NCBI GenBank assembly: GCA_035532935.1
Contig: DATKQE010000107.1
Span: 36,694 to 100,693 of the forward strand
Origin: DATJLY01 sp035532935
GTDB lineage: Bacteria > Pseudomonadota > Alphaproteobacteria > ATCC43930 > CGMCC-115725
Reading direction: 5' to 3'
Length of the DNA stretch: 64,000 bases
Shown here piece by piece: positions 52,837-61,722 of the stretch. Within the stretch, counting starts at the first letter, position 1. Every line of letters begins with the position of its first letter. Position numbers and translations under genes: made by a program. The notes under the pieces were generated by a model that saw nothing but the letters and a program-made list of their open reading frames with translations, was not told the DNA's origin and searched no databases.

Positions 52837-54192
52837 TCACGAGTGGACCGGCACCACAAGCCCGCGCGCACCGTCGAGGATCGCGCCATCGAACCGCGCG
52901 CCCTCGAGTTTCGCCTCGGTAAGATCGGCCTCGGCGAGATTGGTGTCGCGGAGGTCGCATCGGCGCAGATCGGCCCGGGCGAAATCGGCGCCAACGAGGC
53001 GGGCGCCGCGCAGATCGGCGCCGCTGAGATCGGCGCGCGCGAACTTGGCGCGTTCGAGATTGGCGGGCAGGTCGATCCGGCCCGCACCCACGCCGCGCAA
53101 TGGACCGAGATCGGCGCCGGCGAGATTGGCGGCTTCGAGATGGGCCCGCACCATCCGGACGCCGCGCAGATCGGCTCGGGTCAAGATGGTCTCGCGCAGA
53201 TCGGCCGCCGACAGATCGCACATTGCCAGCGTGGCGCGCGCCAGATTGGCCTGACGCAGCCGCGCGCCCTTGAGCACCGCGAGCGCGAGCTTCGCGCCTT
53301 CGAGTTCCCGGCCGGTCAGATCGGCGTTGCTGAGATCGGCGTGCCGGCCCTCGCGGCCATGACTTTCCACCCACATCTCGTTGAGCCGGATCGCCTCGGC
53401 GATCTCGCTGGGCGACGGCGTGCTGTAGATCGTCTTGGTTGCATTCTTGAGCGCGCGCGCGTTCACCGGATCGGGATCGATGACCGCATCGCTGACGTCG
53501 GCCCCGGCAAAATCGGCACCGTCAAGTTCGGCACCGGTCAGAACCGCCGCCCGCAAATTGGCGCCGCACAGCTTCGCCCCCGAGAGGTTGGCGTACTGGA
53601 GCACCGCTCCTGTCAGATTGGCGTTGCGCAATTCGGCGCCGCGCAGATCGATGCCGCGCATGACCGCATCGGTGAAATCGGCCTGCTGCACCACCGTCGC
53701 GCCAAGCTTCGCGCCCGAGAAATCGGCGCCATGGGCCTGGACCGAGCTCAAATCGGCGGGCGAGACACTCATGTTCTCAAGCGACCCGCGATTGTGCTTA
53801 TCGTGGCGTGCCAGCGCCGCCTCGCGCAGATCGGCCTGGGCCAGCACCGCCTTGTTGAGCTGGGCGCCGTGGAAGCAGGCGCCGCGCAGATCGGCCCGCG
53901 ACAGGTCGGCACCGTTGAGATTCGAGAATCTGAGGTCGGCGGCAAACAGGATCGCCCGGCACAGCCTGGCATTCTCCAGCACGGTCCGCCGCAGCCTTGC
54001 GCCGCTGAACTCGCCGTCCGACAGATCGCGGCCGGTGAAGTCGAGCTCCGAAAGCTCGTGGAAGGCAAGGAGGGCGCGTTTCCCCCCCATCCGGCGCGCC
54101 ACGTAATTCTCGTGATCGACGAGGACTTGACGGAGCTGGCTCCGATCCAGCCGCGTCCATTGTGCCGAATCGCGCTCGTCGCTGTTTGCCAT
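52837..54192 (-). CDS. Pentapeptide-repeat protein
   Basis: 451-residue protein built almost entirely of A(D/N)LxX repeats, forming a right-handed quadrilateral beta-helix. One repeat block spans about residues 50-240 (for example FSNLNGADLSRADLRGA) and a second about residues 290-440 (LEGARFDGAILDGARG). A non-repeat insert near residues 245-285 (PVNARALKNATKTIYS) separates them. No signal peptide is seen. Such proteins can mimic DNA or act as scaffolds, but there is no evidence of a target. The start has the family-neutral MANSDERDSAQW. Gap to the liv operon is 126 bp. Confidence 0.9.
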   Translation of the reverse strand: MANSDERDSAQWTRLDRSQLRQVLVDHENYVARRMGGKRALLAFHELSELDFTGRDLSDGEFSGARLRRTVLENARLCRAILFAADLRFSNLNGADLSRADLRGACFHGAQLNKAVLAQADLREAALARHDKHNRGSLENMSVSPADLSSVQAHGADFSGAKLGATVVQQADFTDAVMRGIDLRGAELRNANLTGAVLQYANLSGAKLCGANLRAAVLTGAELDGADFAGADVSDAVIDPDPVNARALKNATKTIYSTPSPSEIAEAIRLNEMWVESHGREGRHADLSNADLTGRELEGAKLALAVLKGARLRQANLARATLAMCDLSAADLRETILTRADLRGVRMVRAHLEAANLAGADLGPLRGVGAGRIDLPANLERAKFARADLSGADLRGARLVGADFARADLRRCDLRDTNLAEADLTEAKLEGARFDGAILDGARGLVVPVHS

Positions 54193-54363
54193 CCCGCCAT
54201 TCCATCACGGCGATGGTTAAGAAATCGCAATACCGTGGCCGATTTGCGCGGCGGGCCGGAAGAATGACACCGCCGCGTCCGCGTCCGCCGAGGGCAAGCG
54301 ATTTTTCCTTTGCGCCAGGTCCGCGGTCATTTCGATCCTGCCATCGCCGCTCCCGTCGCCCGG

Positions 54364-55344
54364 CTACATTTTCAGCACGCGCTCGGCATTGGCGTGGGCG
54401 ATCTTGTGCTTGTCGTCGTCGCTGATCGAGAGCTTGTCGAAGAAGCCCATTCCGGCGGTGTTCGCCTCGTAGGGCCAGTCGATCGCGAACAGGATCTTGT
54501 CGGCGCCGAGCGCGAGCAACGTGCACACGAAGGCCGGCTCGAACCAGTTGCCGCTGGTGGTGACGAGGAGATTGTCGCGAATGTATTCGAGCGGCGTCTT
54601 CTTGAGGCCGCGGCGCTTGGCGGCGCGGTAGGTGTGGTCGTTGAGGCGGTGCATGGCGAAGGGCAGGCCCTCGCCGAGATGGCCGAGGATGATCTTGAGC
54701 TTGGGATGGGCGTCGAACACGCCGGCGAACAGGATGCGCAGGAAATGGCAGCTCGTATCCACGGCGAAGCCCCAGCCGGCGCGCGCCAGATCCTCATAAC
54801 CGGTGAAATAGGCCTCGATCGCCTTGGGATGGGGCAAGGCCGGGTGGAGATAGATCGGCACGTCGAGCGCCTCGGCCCGCTCCCAGATCGGCCAATATTT
54901 GCGCGCGTCGAGGAACTCGCCCTGCTGATGGCCGTGGATCATCGCGCCTTTGAAGCCATACTGCTTCACCGTGCGCTCGAGCTCGTCCGCCGCCGCCTTG
55001 GGATCGGCCGTCGGCAGCGCGGCGAAGCCGGCGAAGCGGCCGGGGTACTTTTTCGCCGCCGCATAAAGCCGGTCATTGGCGTCCTGCGCCATTGGAATGG
55101 CCTCGTTGGCGGCGAAGGCCTGCGGCCCCGGCGAGGTGAAGGAGAGCACCTGCACATCGACCCCGACCGCGTCCATGTGCGCAACGCGCGCGGCGTCGAT
55201 ATCGCCCAGCTCCTTGACGATGTCGTGGCCGATCTGCTCGCCGCGGGAGGTGACGTAGAAATTGCGGTACTCGTTGGCGGAGACCTTCTCGCGATAGAGC
55301 GGCGTGCTGAAATGCTCCTCGATGGCGATGATCTTCGGCTTCAC
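54364..55344 (-). CDS. Amidohydrolase-family decarboxylase-like enzyme (EEHF type)
   Basis: 326-residue amidohydrolase-2 enzyme with a Glu-Glu-His N-terminal motif (IEEHF; Glu9, His11), as in gamma-resorcylate and 5-carboxyvanillate decarboxylases. Metal ligands would be completed by His in PIYLHPALPHP and Asp in LFAIDWPYE. GAMIHGHQQGEFLDARKYW and LGHLGEGLPFAMHRLND also match. It may decarboxylate a hydroxybenzoate, a reaction that fits the neighbouring aromatic genes; this is inference. The start is GTG with AAGGAGG upstream. It is divergent from the molybdenum enzyme gene. Confidence 0.88.
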   Translation of the reverse strand: MKPKIIAIEEHFSTPLYREKVSANEYRNFYVTSRGEQIGHDIVKELGDIDAARVAHMDAVGVDVQVLSFTSPGPQAFAANEAIPMAQDANDRLYAAAKKYPGRFAGFAALPTADPKAAADELERTVKQYGFKGAMIHGHQQGEFLDARKYWPIWERAEALDVPIYLHPALPHPKAIEAYFTGYEDLARAGWGFAVDTSCHFLRILFAGVFDAHPKLKIILGHLGEGLPFAMHRLNDHTYRAAKRRGLKKTPLEYIRDNLLVTTSGNWFEPAFVCTLLALGADKILFAIDWPYEANTAGMGFFDKLSISDDDKHKIAHANAERVLKM

Positions 55345-55509
55345 GATGCAACCTCCTTGGGCCGGGCTCTCCGGCGATGCGCTGGCGTAGGGCGCACCAT
55401 CCCCCTTTTCGCGGCGGGCGGCAAGGCGCGAGCGTGCCGGCGGCGGACATGGTAATCATGGCGCGCGACGACGGCGCAGCAGAGCAGAACGGCGCGAAGG
55501 AACCGACGC

Positions 55510-57918
55510 ATGAGCGACCGGGGCACGTCAGGCGAGGGCATCGGGCAGCCGGTTCGGCGCAAGGAGGACCTCCGGCTCCTGACCGGCCGGGGCCATTACG
55601 CCGCCGACCACCGGGTGGCGGGCATGGCGTTTGCGGCATTGGTGCGCTCGCCGCACCCGCACGCCCGCATCCGCGGGATCGACGGCGCCGCGGCGCAGGC
55701 GGCGCCGGGCGTGATCGCGGTCTTCACCGGCGCCGATTTCGTTGCCGACGGCCGCCAGGCGATTCCGCACAATCCGACCCTGCAAGGGCAGCCCGATGTG
55801 ACCGTCCGGCTCCGGCCGGGAGCGACGTTCTTCGTCGCCGCCCATCAGGCGCTGCCGACCGACACGGTCCGCTTCGTCGGCGAGCCGGTCGCCCTGGTGG
55901 TCGCGGAATCCGCCGACGCGGCGCGCGACGCGGCCGAATTGGTCGCGGTCGACTATCAGCCTTTGCCGGCGGTGGCGCTGGCGCGCGATGCCGTTCGCCC
56001 AGGCGCGCCGGTGCTGTGGCCGGGATGCGACGCCAATCTCTGCGTCGATGGCGAGGTCGGCGACGAGGCGGCGACCGCTGCCGCCTTTGCCGGCGCCGCG
56101 CATGTCGTCCGGCTCGAGACCTGGATCCAGCGCGTCACCGGCTGCCCGCTCGAGCCGCGCGCCGCGATCGGCGATTACGACGCGGCGACGGAGCGGTTCA
56201 CCATCTGGGCCGGGAGCGGCGGCGGCGTCGTGCGCGAGCGGCAGACGCTCGCCGGCACGCTCGCCGTGCCGCTCGAATCCTGCCGCGCGCTCTGCGGCGA
56301 CATGGGCGGCAATTTCGGCACGCGCAACACCTTCTTTCCGGAATACGCCCTCCTGCCCTGGGCCGCATACCGCAGCGGCCGCCCGGTCAAATGGATCGGC
56401 GACCGGCAGGAATGCTTCCTCAGCGACTATCAGGGCCGCGACCTCACGGTCGAGGCCGAGCTGGCGCTCGACCGCGCCGGAAATTTCCTCGCGCTGCGCG
56501 GCACCAATCTCAGCAATGTCGGCGCCTACACCGCGCATTTCACCCCGCTGCGCAAGGGACTCGGCATCATGTCGGGGGTCTATCGCATCCCCGCCGTGCA
56601 TTTCCGCGGCCTGGCCGCGCTCACCAACACGCCGCCGACCACGCCCTATCGCAGCGCCGGCCGGCCCGAGGCGATCTATGTGATCGAGCGGCTCATCGAC
56701 CTTGCCGCCGACGCGCACGGCTTCGATCCGGTCGAGCTGCGCCGGCGCAACCTGATCCCGCCGGCGGCGATGCCCTACACCAACGGCGTCGGCATCACCT
56801 ACGACAACGGCGCCTACGAGGCGGGCATGGACCGGGCGCTGGAACTGGCCGATTGGCGGGGCTTCGCATCGCGCCGCGCGGAATCGCGACGGCGCGGCAT
56901 GATGCGCGGCATCGGGCTCGCCAATTACATCGAAGGCGCCGGCGGCGCCCCGCGCGAGCGCGCCGCGGTGACGATTGCGCCCGAGGGCCGCGTCGAGCTG
57001 GTGCTGGGGACCATGAACAGCGGCCAGGGCCACGAGACCAGCTTCGCCCAGCTCCTGACCGAATGGCTCGGCGTGCCGTTCGACAGCGTCGATTTCGTCG
57101 CCCACGACACCGATCGCGTGACGGCGGGCGGCGGCTCGCATTCCGGGCGCTCGATGCGGATCGCGAGCCTCGCCATCGGCGAAGCGAGCGACGAGATCAT
57201 CGCCAAGGGCCGCGCCATCGCCGCTCATGTGCTCGAAGCGGGCGCGGCCGACATCGAATTCGCCCGCGGATCGTTCACCATCAAGGGCACCGACCGCAGC
57301 ATCGGCATCTTCGAGGTCGCCCGGGCGGCCGCGACGCGCAAGGACCTGCCCACGGCGTTGCGCGGCACGCTCGGCGGCATCGGCGATCACACCGTCTCGG
57401 TCGGCGCCTTTCCCTCGGGCACGCATATCTGCGAGGTGGAGATCGACCCCGAAACCGGCGCCGTGCGCATCCTGCGCTGGATCGGCGTCGACGATGTCGG
57501 GCGCGCGGTCAATCCGCTCATCCTGCACGGCCAGACGCATGGTGCCGCGGCGCAAGGCATCGGCCAGGCGCTGCTGGAGATCTGCCATTACGACCGCGCG
57601 ACGGCGCAGCTCCTGTCGGCGTCCTTCATGGACTATGCGGTGCCGCGCGCCGACGATCTGCCCTCGTTCGAGTGCGAGCTGATGGAAGTGCCGGCGACCA
57701 GTCACCGCTACGGCATCCGCCCGGGCGGCGAAGGCGGCACGACGCCGGCGCTCGGCGCCGTCGTCAACGCCATCGTCGATGCGCTGGCGGAACTCGGCGT
57801 GCGGCATGTCGAGATGCCGGCGACGCCGGAGCGGGTGTGGCGCGCCATCCGCGAGGCGCCGGCGCGAGCGCCGCAGAACGATGCGCCGCCGCGCCCTACA
57901 GCGCGCGGAGCAGGGTGA
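55510..57918 (+). CDS. Xanthine-dehydrogenase-family molybdopterin-binding subunit (CoxL-like)
   Basis: 802-residue large subunit of a molybdenum hydroxylase. It starts GQPVRRKEDLRLLTGRGHYA; QRVTGCPLEPRAAIGDYD and CGDMGGNFGTRNTFFPEYAL are Mo-cofactor regions, and RPGGEGGTTPALGAVV contains the catalytic Glu near residue 743. No FAD or 2Fe-2S subunit gene is adjacent, so the partner subunits must come from elsewhere. It may hydroxylate an aromatic or N-heterocyclic substrate. It is convergent with the next gene, overlapping by about 20 nt. Confidence 0.9.
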   Translation: MSDRGTSGEGIGQPVRRKEDLRLLTGRGHYAADHRVAGMAFAALVRSPHPHARIRGIDGAAAQAAPGVIAVFTGADFVADGRQAIPHNPTLQGQPDVTVRLRPGATFFVAAHQALPTDTVRFVGEPVALVVAESADAARDAAELVAVDYQPLPAVALARDAVRPGAPVLWPGCDANLCVDGEVGDEAATAAAFAGAAHVVRLETWIQRVTGCPLEPRAAIGDYDAATERFTIWAGSGGGVVRERQTLAGTLAVPLESCRALCGDMGGNFGTRNTFFPEYALLPWAAYRSGRPVKWIGDRQECFLSDYQGRDLTVEAELALDRAGNFLALRGTNLSNVGAYTAHFTPLRKGLGIMSGVYRIPAVHFRGLAALTNTPPTTPYRSAGRPEAIYVIERLIDLAADAHGFDPVELRRRNLIPPAAMPYTNGVGITYDNGAYEAGMDRALELADWRGFASRRAESRRRGMMRGIGLANYIEGAGGAPRERAAVTIAPEGRVELVLGTMNSGQGHETSFAQLLTEWLGVPFDSVDFVAHDTDRVTAGGGSHSGRSMRIASLAIGEASDEIIAKGRAIAAHVLEAGAADIEFARGSFTIKGTDRSIGIFEVARAAATRKDLPTALRGTLGGIGDHTVSVGAFPSGTHICEVEIDPETGAVRILRWIGVDDVGRAVNPLILHGQTHGAAAQGIGQALLEICHYDRATAQLLSASFMDYAVPRADDLPSFECELMEVPATSHRYGIRPGGEGGTTPALGAVVNAIVDALAELGVRHVEMPATPERVWRAIREAPARAPQNDAPPRPTARGAG

Positions 57919-58240
57919 AGGTGACGCTGATCGGCCCGGATGGCGTGGCGATGCTGATCGGCAGACCGCCGGCGAAATTGGGCTTGAGCGTGGTCTCGAT
58001 CTGCAGCGTCCAGGGCGTCGGCCGCGCCGCCGCGCCGGTGACCAGCGGCATGTGGGCCGGGATCAGAACCTCGAGCCGAAGCGCGATGGTGCCGGTCGCG
58101 GGATCCTCGCGGTACGTGCCGTCATATTGGCCGCCGCCGCCGTCGACGCCCGTCAGCTTGCCGTCCTGTAGCGCGATCAGGCCGAGCCCGCTGCCGATGG
58201 CGCCGCCGAACACGATGCTATAGAACCCGTTCGTGACCAT
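57896..58240 (-). CDS. GrlR-like small hypothetical protein
   Basis: 114-residue protein of the GrlR-like pattern. It starts TNGFYSIVFGGAIGSGLGLI and has KLTGVDGGGGQYDGTYREDP, a beta-rich fold in which the glycine-aspartate repeats align with GrlR-domain proteins. The C-terminus is LPISIATPSGPISVTFTLL. GrlR itself is a T3SS regulator in pathogens, but related small proteins are found in many soil bacteria without T3SS, so function here is unknown. The 3' end overlaps the molybdenum-enzyme gene by about 20 nt in opposite orientation. Confidence 0.75.
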   Translation of the reverse strand: MVTNGFYSIVFGGAIGSGLGLIALQDGKLTGVDGGGGQYDGTYREDPATGTIALRLEVLIPAHMPLVTGAAARPTPWTLQIETTLKPNFAGGLPISIATPSGPISVTFTLLRAL

Positions 58241-58414
58241 CTGATTGCTCCTCGATCACACGCTTCGATCTTGGCCCGACAGATCGGTCCTCCCTGCTGA
58301 ACCATAGCAGATCGCGCGATCGCCCGGATAGCGCACCCGCGGCCTTGCCCCGACCGGTGCCGGCGCGCAAGATCGCGCGTTCCTCGCGGCAGGCGAGCGG
58401 CACGGGAGAGGGCC

Positions 58415-59404
58415 ATGGCCGAAGCGGCGCAGCACCAGCGTTACGAACGCATTGCGGTCGAGGAGGGATTCACCATCCCCGAGATCGTCGAGCTGCAGCG
58501 CAGCCGCAACGTGACGGGCCCGCCGACGCCGCAGCGGATGGAGGTGGTCCGCGCGCTCCTCGATCTCGGCGCGGGCCGCATCCGCGCCATGGACCTGGAC
58601 GGCATCGCCAAGCAGGTCTGCGTCCTCGCCGGCGCGATCATCCAGGACATCGATCCGGTGCAAGGGAGCGAGCTTGCCGCGCTTGCCAACGACCGCCTGG
58701 CCGAGGCCGCCAAGGCCCGTCCCGACCGCATCACCGGGCTCGCCGCGTTTGTGCCGCGCGATCCCGACCGCGCCGCGCGCGAACTCGAGCGCGCGGTGAA
58801 GACGCTCGGCCTCAAGGGCGGCATCGTCAATTCCCATTCGGCGGGAGAATATCTCGACGACCGCAAATTCTGGCCGATCTTCGAGGCGGTCCAGGCGATG
58901 GACGTGCCGATCTACATCCATCCGCGCGATCCCTCGCCGCAAATGTTCGAACCCTTCGACATGCTGGGGTTCAAGGTGGGGTGGTCGTGGGCGGTCGAAG
59001 TCGGCACGCATATCGTGCGCCTGATCTGGTCCGGTGTGTTCGACGCCTTCCCGCGGCTGCGCATCGTCATCGGCCATATGGGCGAGGGCCTGCCGTTCTG
59101 TCTCGATCGCGTCGACAACCGCTATTACTGGGAACTCGAGATGGCGGGCGCGAAGCCCGGGCTGAAGCGCAAGCCGAGCGATTATTTCCGCGAGAACGTC
59201 GTCGTCACCACCAGCGGCATGAATTTCGCCCCGCCGCTGCTGATGACGCTGGCCATGGTCGGCATCGACAACGTGCTGTTCGCCGCCGACTATCCGTTCG
59301 AGCGGGTGCGCGATTCGGTCGCCGCGATCGATGCGCTGCCCCTCGCCGACGCCGACAAGGAGAAGCTCCTGCATCGCAATGCCACGCGCGTCTTCGCCCT
59401 CTAG
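58415..59404 (+). CDS. Amidohydrolase-family decarboxylase-like enzyme (EEGF variant)
   Basis: 329-residue relative of the enzyme at 54.4 kb (GGIVNSHSAGEYLDDRKFW, DVPIYIHPRDPS, GHMGEGLPFCLDR, LFAADYPFE). The N-terminal motif is VEEGF: Glu16 and Glu17 are present but the usual His is Gly18. The related 2,3-dihydroxybenzoate decarboxylases have Ala there and use fewer metal ligands, so activity is still likely. Neighbours are a flavin monooxygenase and an MDR enzyme downstream. RBS GGGAGAGGGCC upstream. Confidence 0.87.
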   Translation: MAEAAQHQRYERIAVEEGFTIPEIVELQRSRNVTGPPTPQRMEVVRALLDLGAGRIRAMDLDGIAKQVCVLAGAIIQDIDPVQGSELAALANDRLAEAAKARPDRITGLAAFVPRDPDRAARELERAVKTLGLKGGIVNSHSAGEYLDDRKFWPIFEAVQAMDVPIYIHPRDPSPQMFEPFDMLGFKVGWSWAVEVGTHIVRLIWSGVFDAFPRLRIVIGHMGEGLPFCLDRVDNRYYWELEMAGAKPGLKRKPSDYFRENVVVTTSGMNFAPPLLMTLAMVGIDNVLFAADYPFERVRDSVAAIDALPLADADKEKLLHRNATRVFAL

Positions 59405-59511
59405 GCGGCACGGCCAAGGCGATTGACGGAACCCGCCGCGGCGAGGACCATGCCGCCACGGCCGCCGCCGTTGCGGCACGCCGTCGCACGAACCCCGGGG
59501 AGGGCAACGCG

Positions 59512-60618
59512 GTGAGACTCGCCATCTGGTCGACCACCAATCCGCGCGAGAATTCGACGCATCCGGAGCTGTTCCGGCGCCAGCTCGAGGAAGTCGAGCT
59601 GGCCGAGCGCATCGGCATCGATCAGCTCTGGTTCTACGAGCATCATCTGTCGCCGACGGCGCCGGTTCCGTCGCCCAATCTGCTCATCGCCGCCGCATCG
59701 CGGACGACGCGCCGCATCCGGCTCGCCAACATGGTCAACATCCTGCCGTTCCGGAATCCGCTGCTCGCTGCCGAGGAAGCGGCGATGCTCGACAATCTCA
59801 CCGGCGGGCGCCTCGACATGGGCATCGGCCGCGGCCTGCGGCCGCCGGAATTCGACACGTTCGGCGCCGACCAGCAGCAGTCGCGCGAGATGTTTCTCGA
59901 AGCCTTCGCCATCATCCGCCGCGTCTGGGCCGACGAGATGTTCGTCCATCGCGGCAAGTACTGGACGGTCAAAAAGGACGCGCCGTTGTCGCCGCCGCTG
60001 GTGCAGCGCCCGCACCCGCCGTTCCTGGTGAGCGCGCAGAGCGAGGAATCGCTGCGCTGGGCGGCGCAGCACGACATCCCGTTCGCGCAGATCGACGCGA
60101 CGGTCGACCAGGCAAGGCGCGACCAGGCGTTCTATCGCGCGGTTCAGGTCGCGCACGGGCACGCGCCGGCGCCGCGGCTCTATCTCATGCGCGAGATCTA
60201 CGTGGCCGATACCGAGGCGCGCGCCCGCGCCGAGGCGCATCCCTACCTGCTGCAATATTGGGAGCTGTGGAACCGCTATACGCAGTTCACCCAAGGCGGA
60301 AAGATGCCCGACAGCTATGATTTCTGGCGCCGGCAGGCACCGATGCTGCATGCGATGAGCTTCGATCAGCTCGTCGCGAGCGACATGGTGATGATCGGCA
60401 CCGCGGAGCAGGTGGCGAACGCGATCCTCCGCCTCGCGGGCCAGCTCGACCTCATGGGGCTGGCGATCATCTTCAAGTTCGGCGCCATGCCCTACGACAT
60501 GGTCGAGCGCTCGATGGCCGCGTTCGGCGCCGAGGTCATACCGAGGATCCGCCGCGTTCTCGACCGCGATGCCGCCGCCAATCGCGCGGCCGCCGCCCCG
60601 GCGCTGCACACGGCATAG
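59512..60618 (+). CDS. Luciferase-like (LLM class) flavin monooxygenase
   Basis: 368-residue TIM-barrel flavin-dependent oxygenase. It starts RLAIWSTTNPRENSTHPEL; DQLWFYEHHLSPTAPVPS, RIRLANMVNILPFRNPL and AEEAAMLDNLTGGRLDMGIG are the standard luciferase-like blocks. The GTG at 59512 follows GGGGAGGGCAACGCG; the frame is open upstream but overlaps the preceding gene. A partner FMN reductase is not seen in the window. It is followed after 15 nt by the MDR gene, so they are probably in one operon. Confidence 0.9.
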   Translation: MRLAIWSTTNPRENSTHPELFRRQLEEVELAERIGIDQLWFYEHHLSPTAPVPSPNLLIAAASRTTRRIRLANMVNILPFRNPLLAAEEAAMLDNLTGGRLDMGIGRGLRPPEFDTFGADQQQSREMFLEAFAIIRRVWADEMFVHRGKYWTVKKDAPLSPPLVQRPHPPFLVSAQSEESLRWAAQHDIPFAQIDATVDQARRDQAFYRAVQVAHGHAPAPRLYLMREIYVADTEARARAEAHPYLLQYWELWNRYTQFTQGGKMPDSYDFWRRQAPMLHAMSFDQLVASDMVMIGTAEQVANAILRLAGQLDLMGLAIIFKFGAMPYDMVERSMAAFGAEVIPRIRRVLDRDAAANRAAAAPALHTA

Positions 60619-60633
60619 GACGAGGATCAGGCG

Positions 60634-61674
60634 ATGAAGGCGGTGGTGATGCACGGATTCGGGCCGCCCGAGATGCTCCGTTATGAAGAGGTGCCGGACC
60701 CGGTGCCGCGGCACGGGGAGGTCCGCATCGCGGTCCATGCCGCGACGGTCAACCGCGTGCTCGACGTGGCCCTGCGCGCCGGCAAGCAGCCGCAGCGCGG
60801 GGCGCAGCCGCCGCTCATTCCGGGCGTCGATTGTGCCGGCGTGGTGAACGCCGTCGGGGCCGGCGTGACCCGCTTCAAGCCGGGGGACCGTGTCGCGGCG
60901 GCGGGAACCATGCCGCTCGATCTCTGCGATGAGGACGGTGCCGATTACCGCGGGCCGCGCGGCATGATGGGTGTCAAGCGGCCGGGCGGATTCGCCGAGA
61001 TGGTGGTGGTTCCCGCCTGCGCCTGCGATGCGCTGCCGCAGACGCTCGGCTTCCACGATGCGGCGGTGGTGCTGCGCCATTGTCCGACGGCGTGGAACCT
61101 TTTGTGCAACGAGGCCAGGCTCAAACCGGGCGAATGGCTCCTGGTGATGGGCGCCGCCGGCAATCTCGGCACGGTCGGCATCCAGATCGCCAAGAATGTC
61201 ATCGGCGCCCGCGTCATCGCCACCGCCGGCTCGGACGAGCGCGTCGCGATCGGCCTCGGCCTCGGCGCCGATTACGGCATCAACTACCGCACCCACGACC
61301 TTCGGGACGAGGTGCTGCGGATCACCGGCGGCAAGGGCGTGGACGTGGTCTATGACAACATCGCCAATCCCGAGGCGCTGCCCAAGGCGTTTCGCGCGCT
61401 CGGCTATGACGGGCGGCTGGTGACGGCCGGCGCCCATGCTGGCCCCAACGTGACGATCGACTTCTTCCATCTCTACGACCGCCGCATCACCATCCGCGGC
61501 ACCCCGGGCCATCGCGAGGCGGACGTTCCGCGCTGCTTCGAAGCGGTGAGCGCGGGCAAGATCAAGGTGCAGATCGCCAAGGTCCTGCCGCTGTCGCAGG
61601 CGGCGGCGGCGCACCGCATGATCGAAGCCGACCCGGGCATGGGCAAGATCGTGCTCGACCCGATGCGCGGATAG
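60634..61674 (+). CDS. Zinc-independent MDR-family alcohol dehydrogenase/quinone reductase
   Basis: 346-residue medium-chain dehydrogenase. It starts KAVVMHGFGPPEMLRYEEVP; PGVDCAGVVNAVGAGVTRFKPGDR is the catalytic-domain region and VMGAAGNLGTVGIQIAKNVIGA the Rossmann NADP(H) motif. There is no structural-zinc cysteine cluster, so it is nearer the quinone-reductase or enoyl-reductase branch. It follows the LLM gene by 15 nt and probably acts on a ring-cleavage product or intermediate. Confidence 0.88.
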   Translation: MKAVVMHGFGPPEMLRYEEVPDPVPRHGEVRIAVHAATVNRVLDVALRAGKQPQRGAQPPLIPGVDCAGVVNAVGAGVTRFKPGDRVAAAGTMPLDLCDEDGADYRGPRGMMGVKRPGGFAEMVVVPACACDALPQTLGFHDAAVVLRHCPTAWNLLCNEARLKPGEWLLVMGAAGNLGTVGIQIAKNVIGARVIATAGSDERVAIGLGLGADYGINYRTHDLRDEVLRITGGKGVDVVYDNIANPEALPKAFRALGYDGRLVTAGAHAGPNVTIDFFHLYDRRITIRGTPGHREADVPRCFEAVSAGKIKVQIAKVLPLSQAAAAHRMIEADPGMGKIVLDPMRG

Positions 61675-61722
61675 CGTCCGCACGCATCGGACGGTGCGAA
61701 GGAAATTCCGGAAAGGGCCGCC

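Noticed and set aside
52798..54267. Rightward 489-residue repetitive open frame opposite the pentapeptide-repeat gene
   Set aside because: Its IGxxExGA repeats are the complement of the AxLxxADL repeats on the coding strand.
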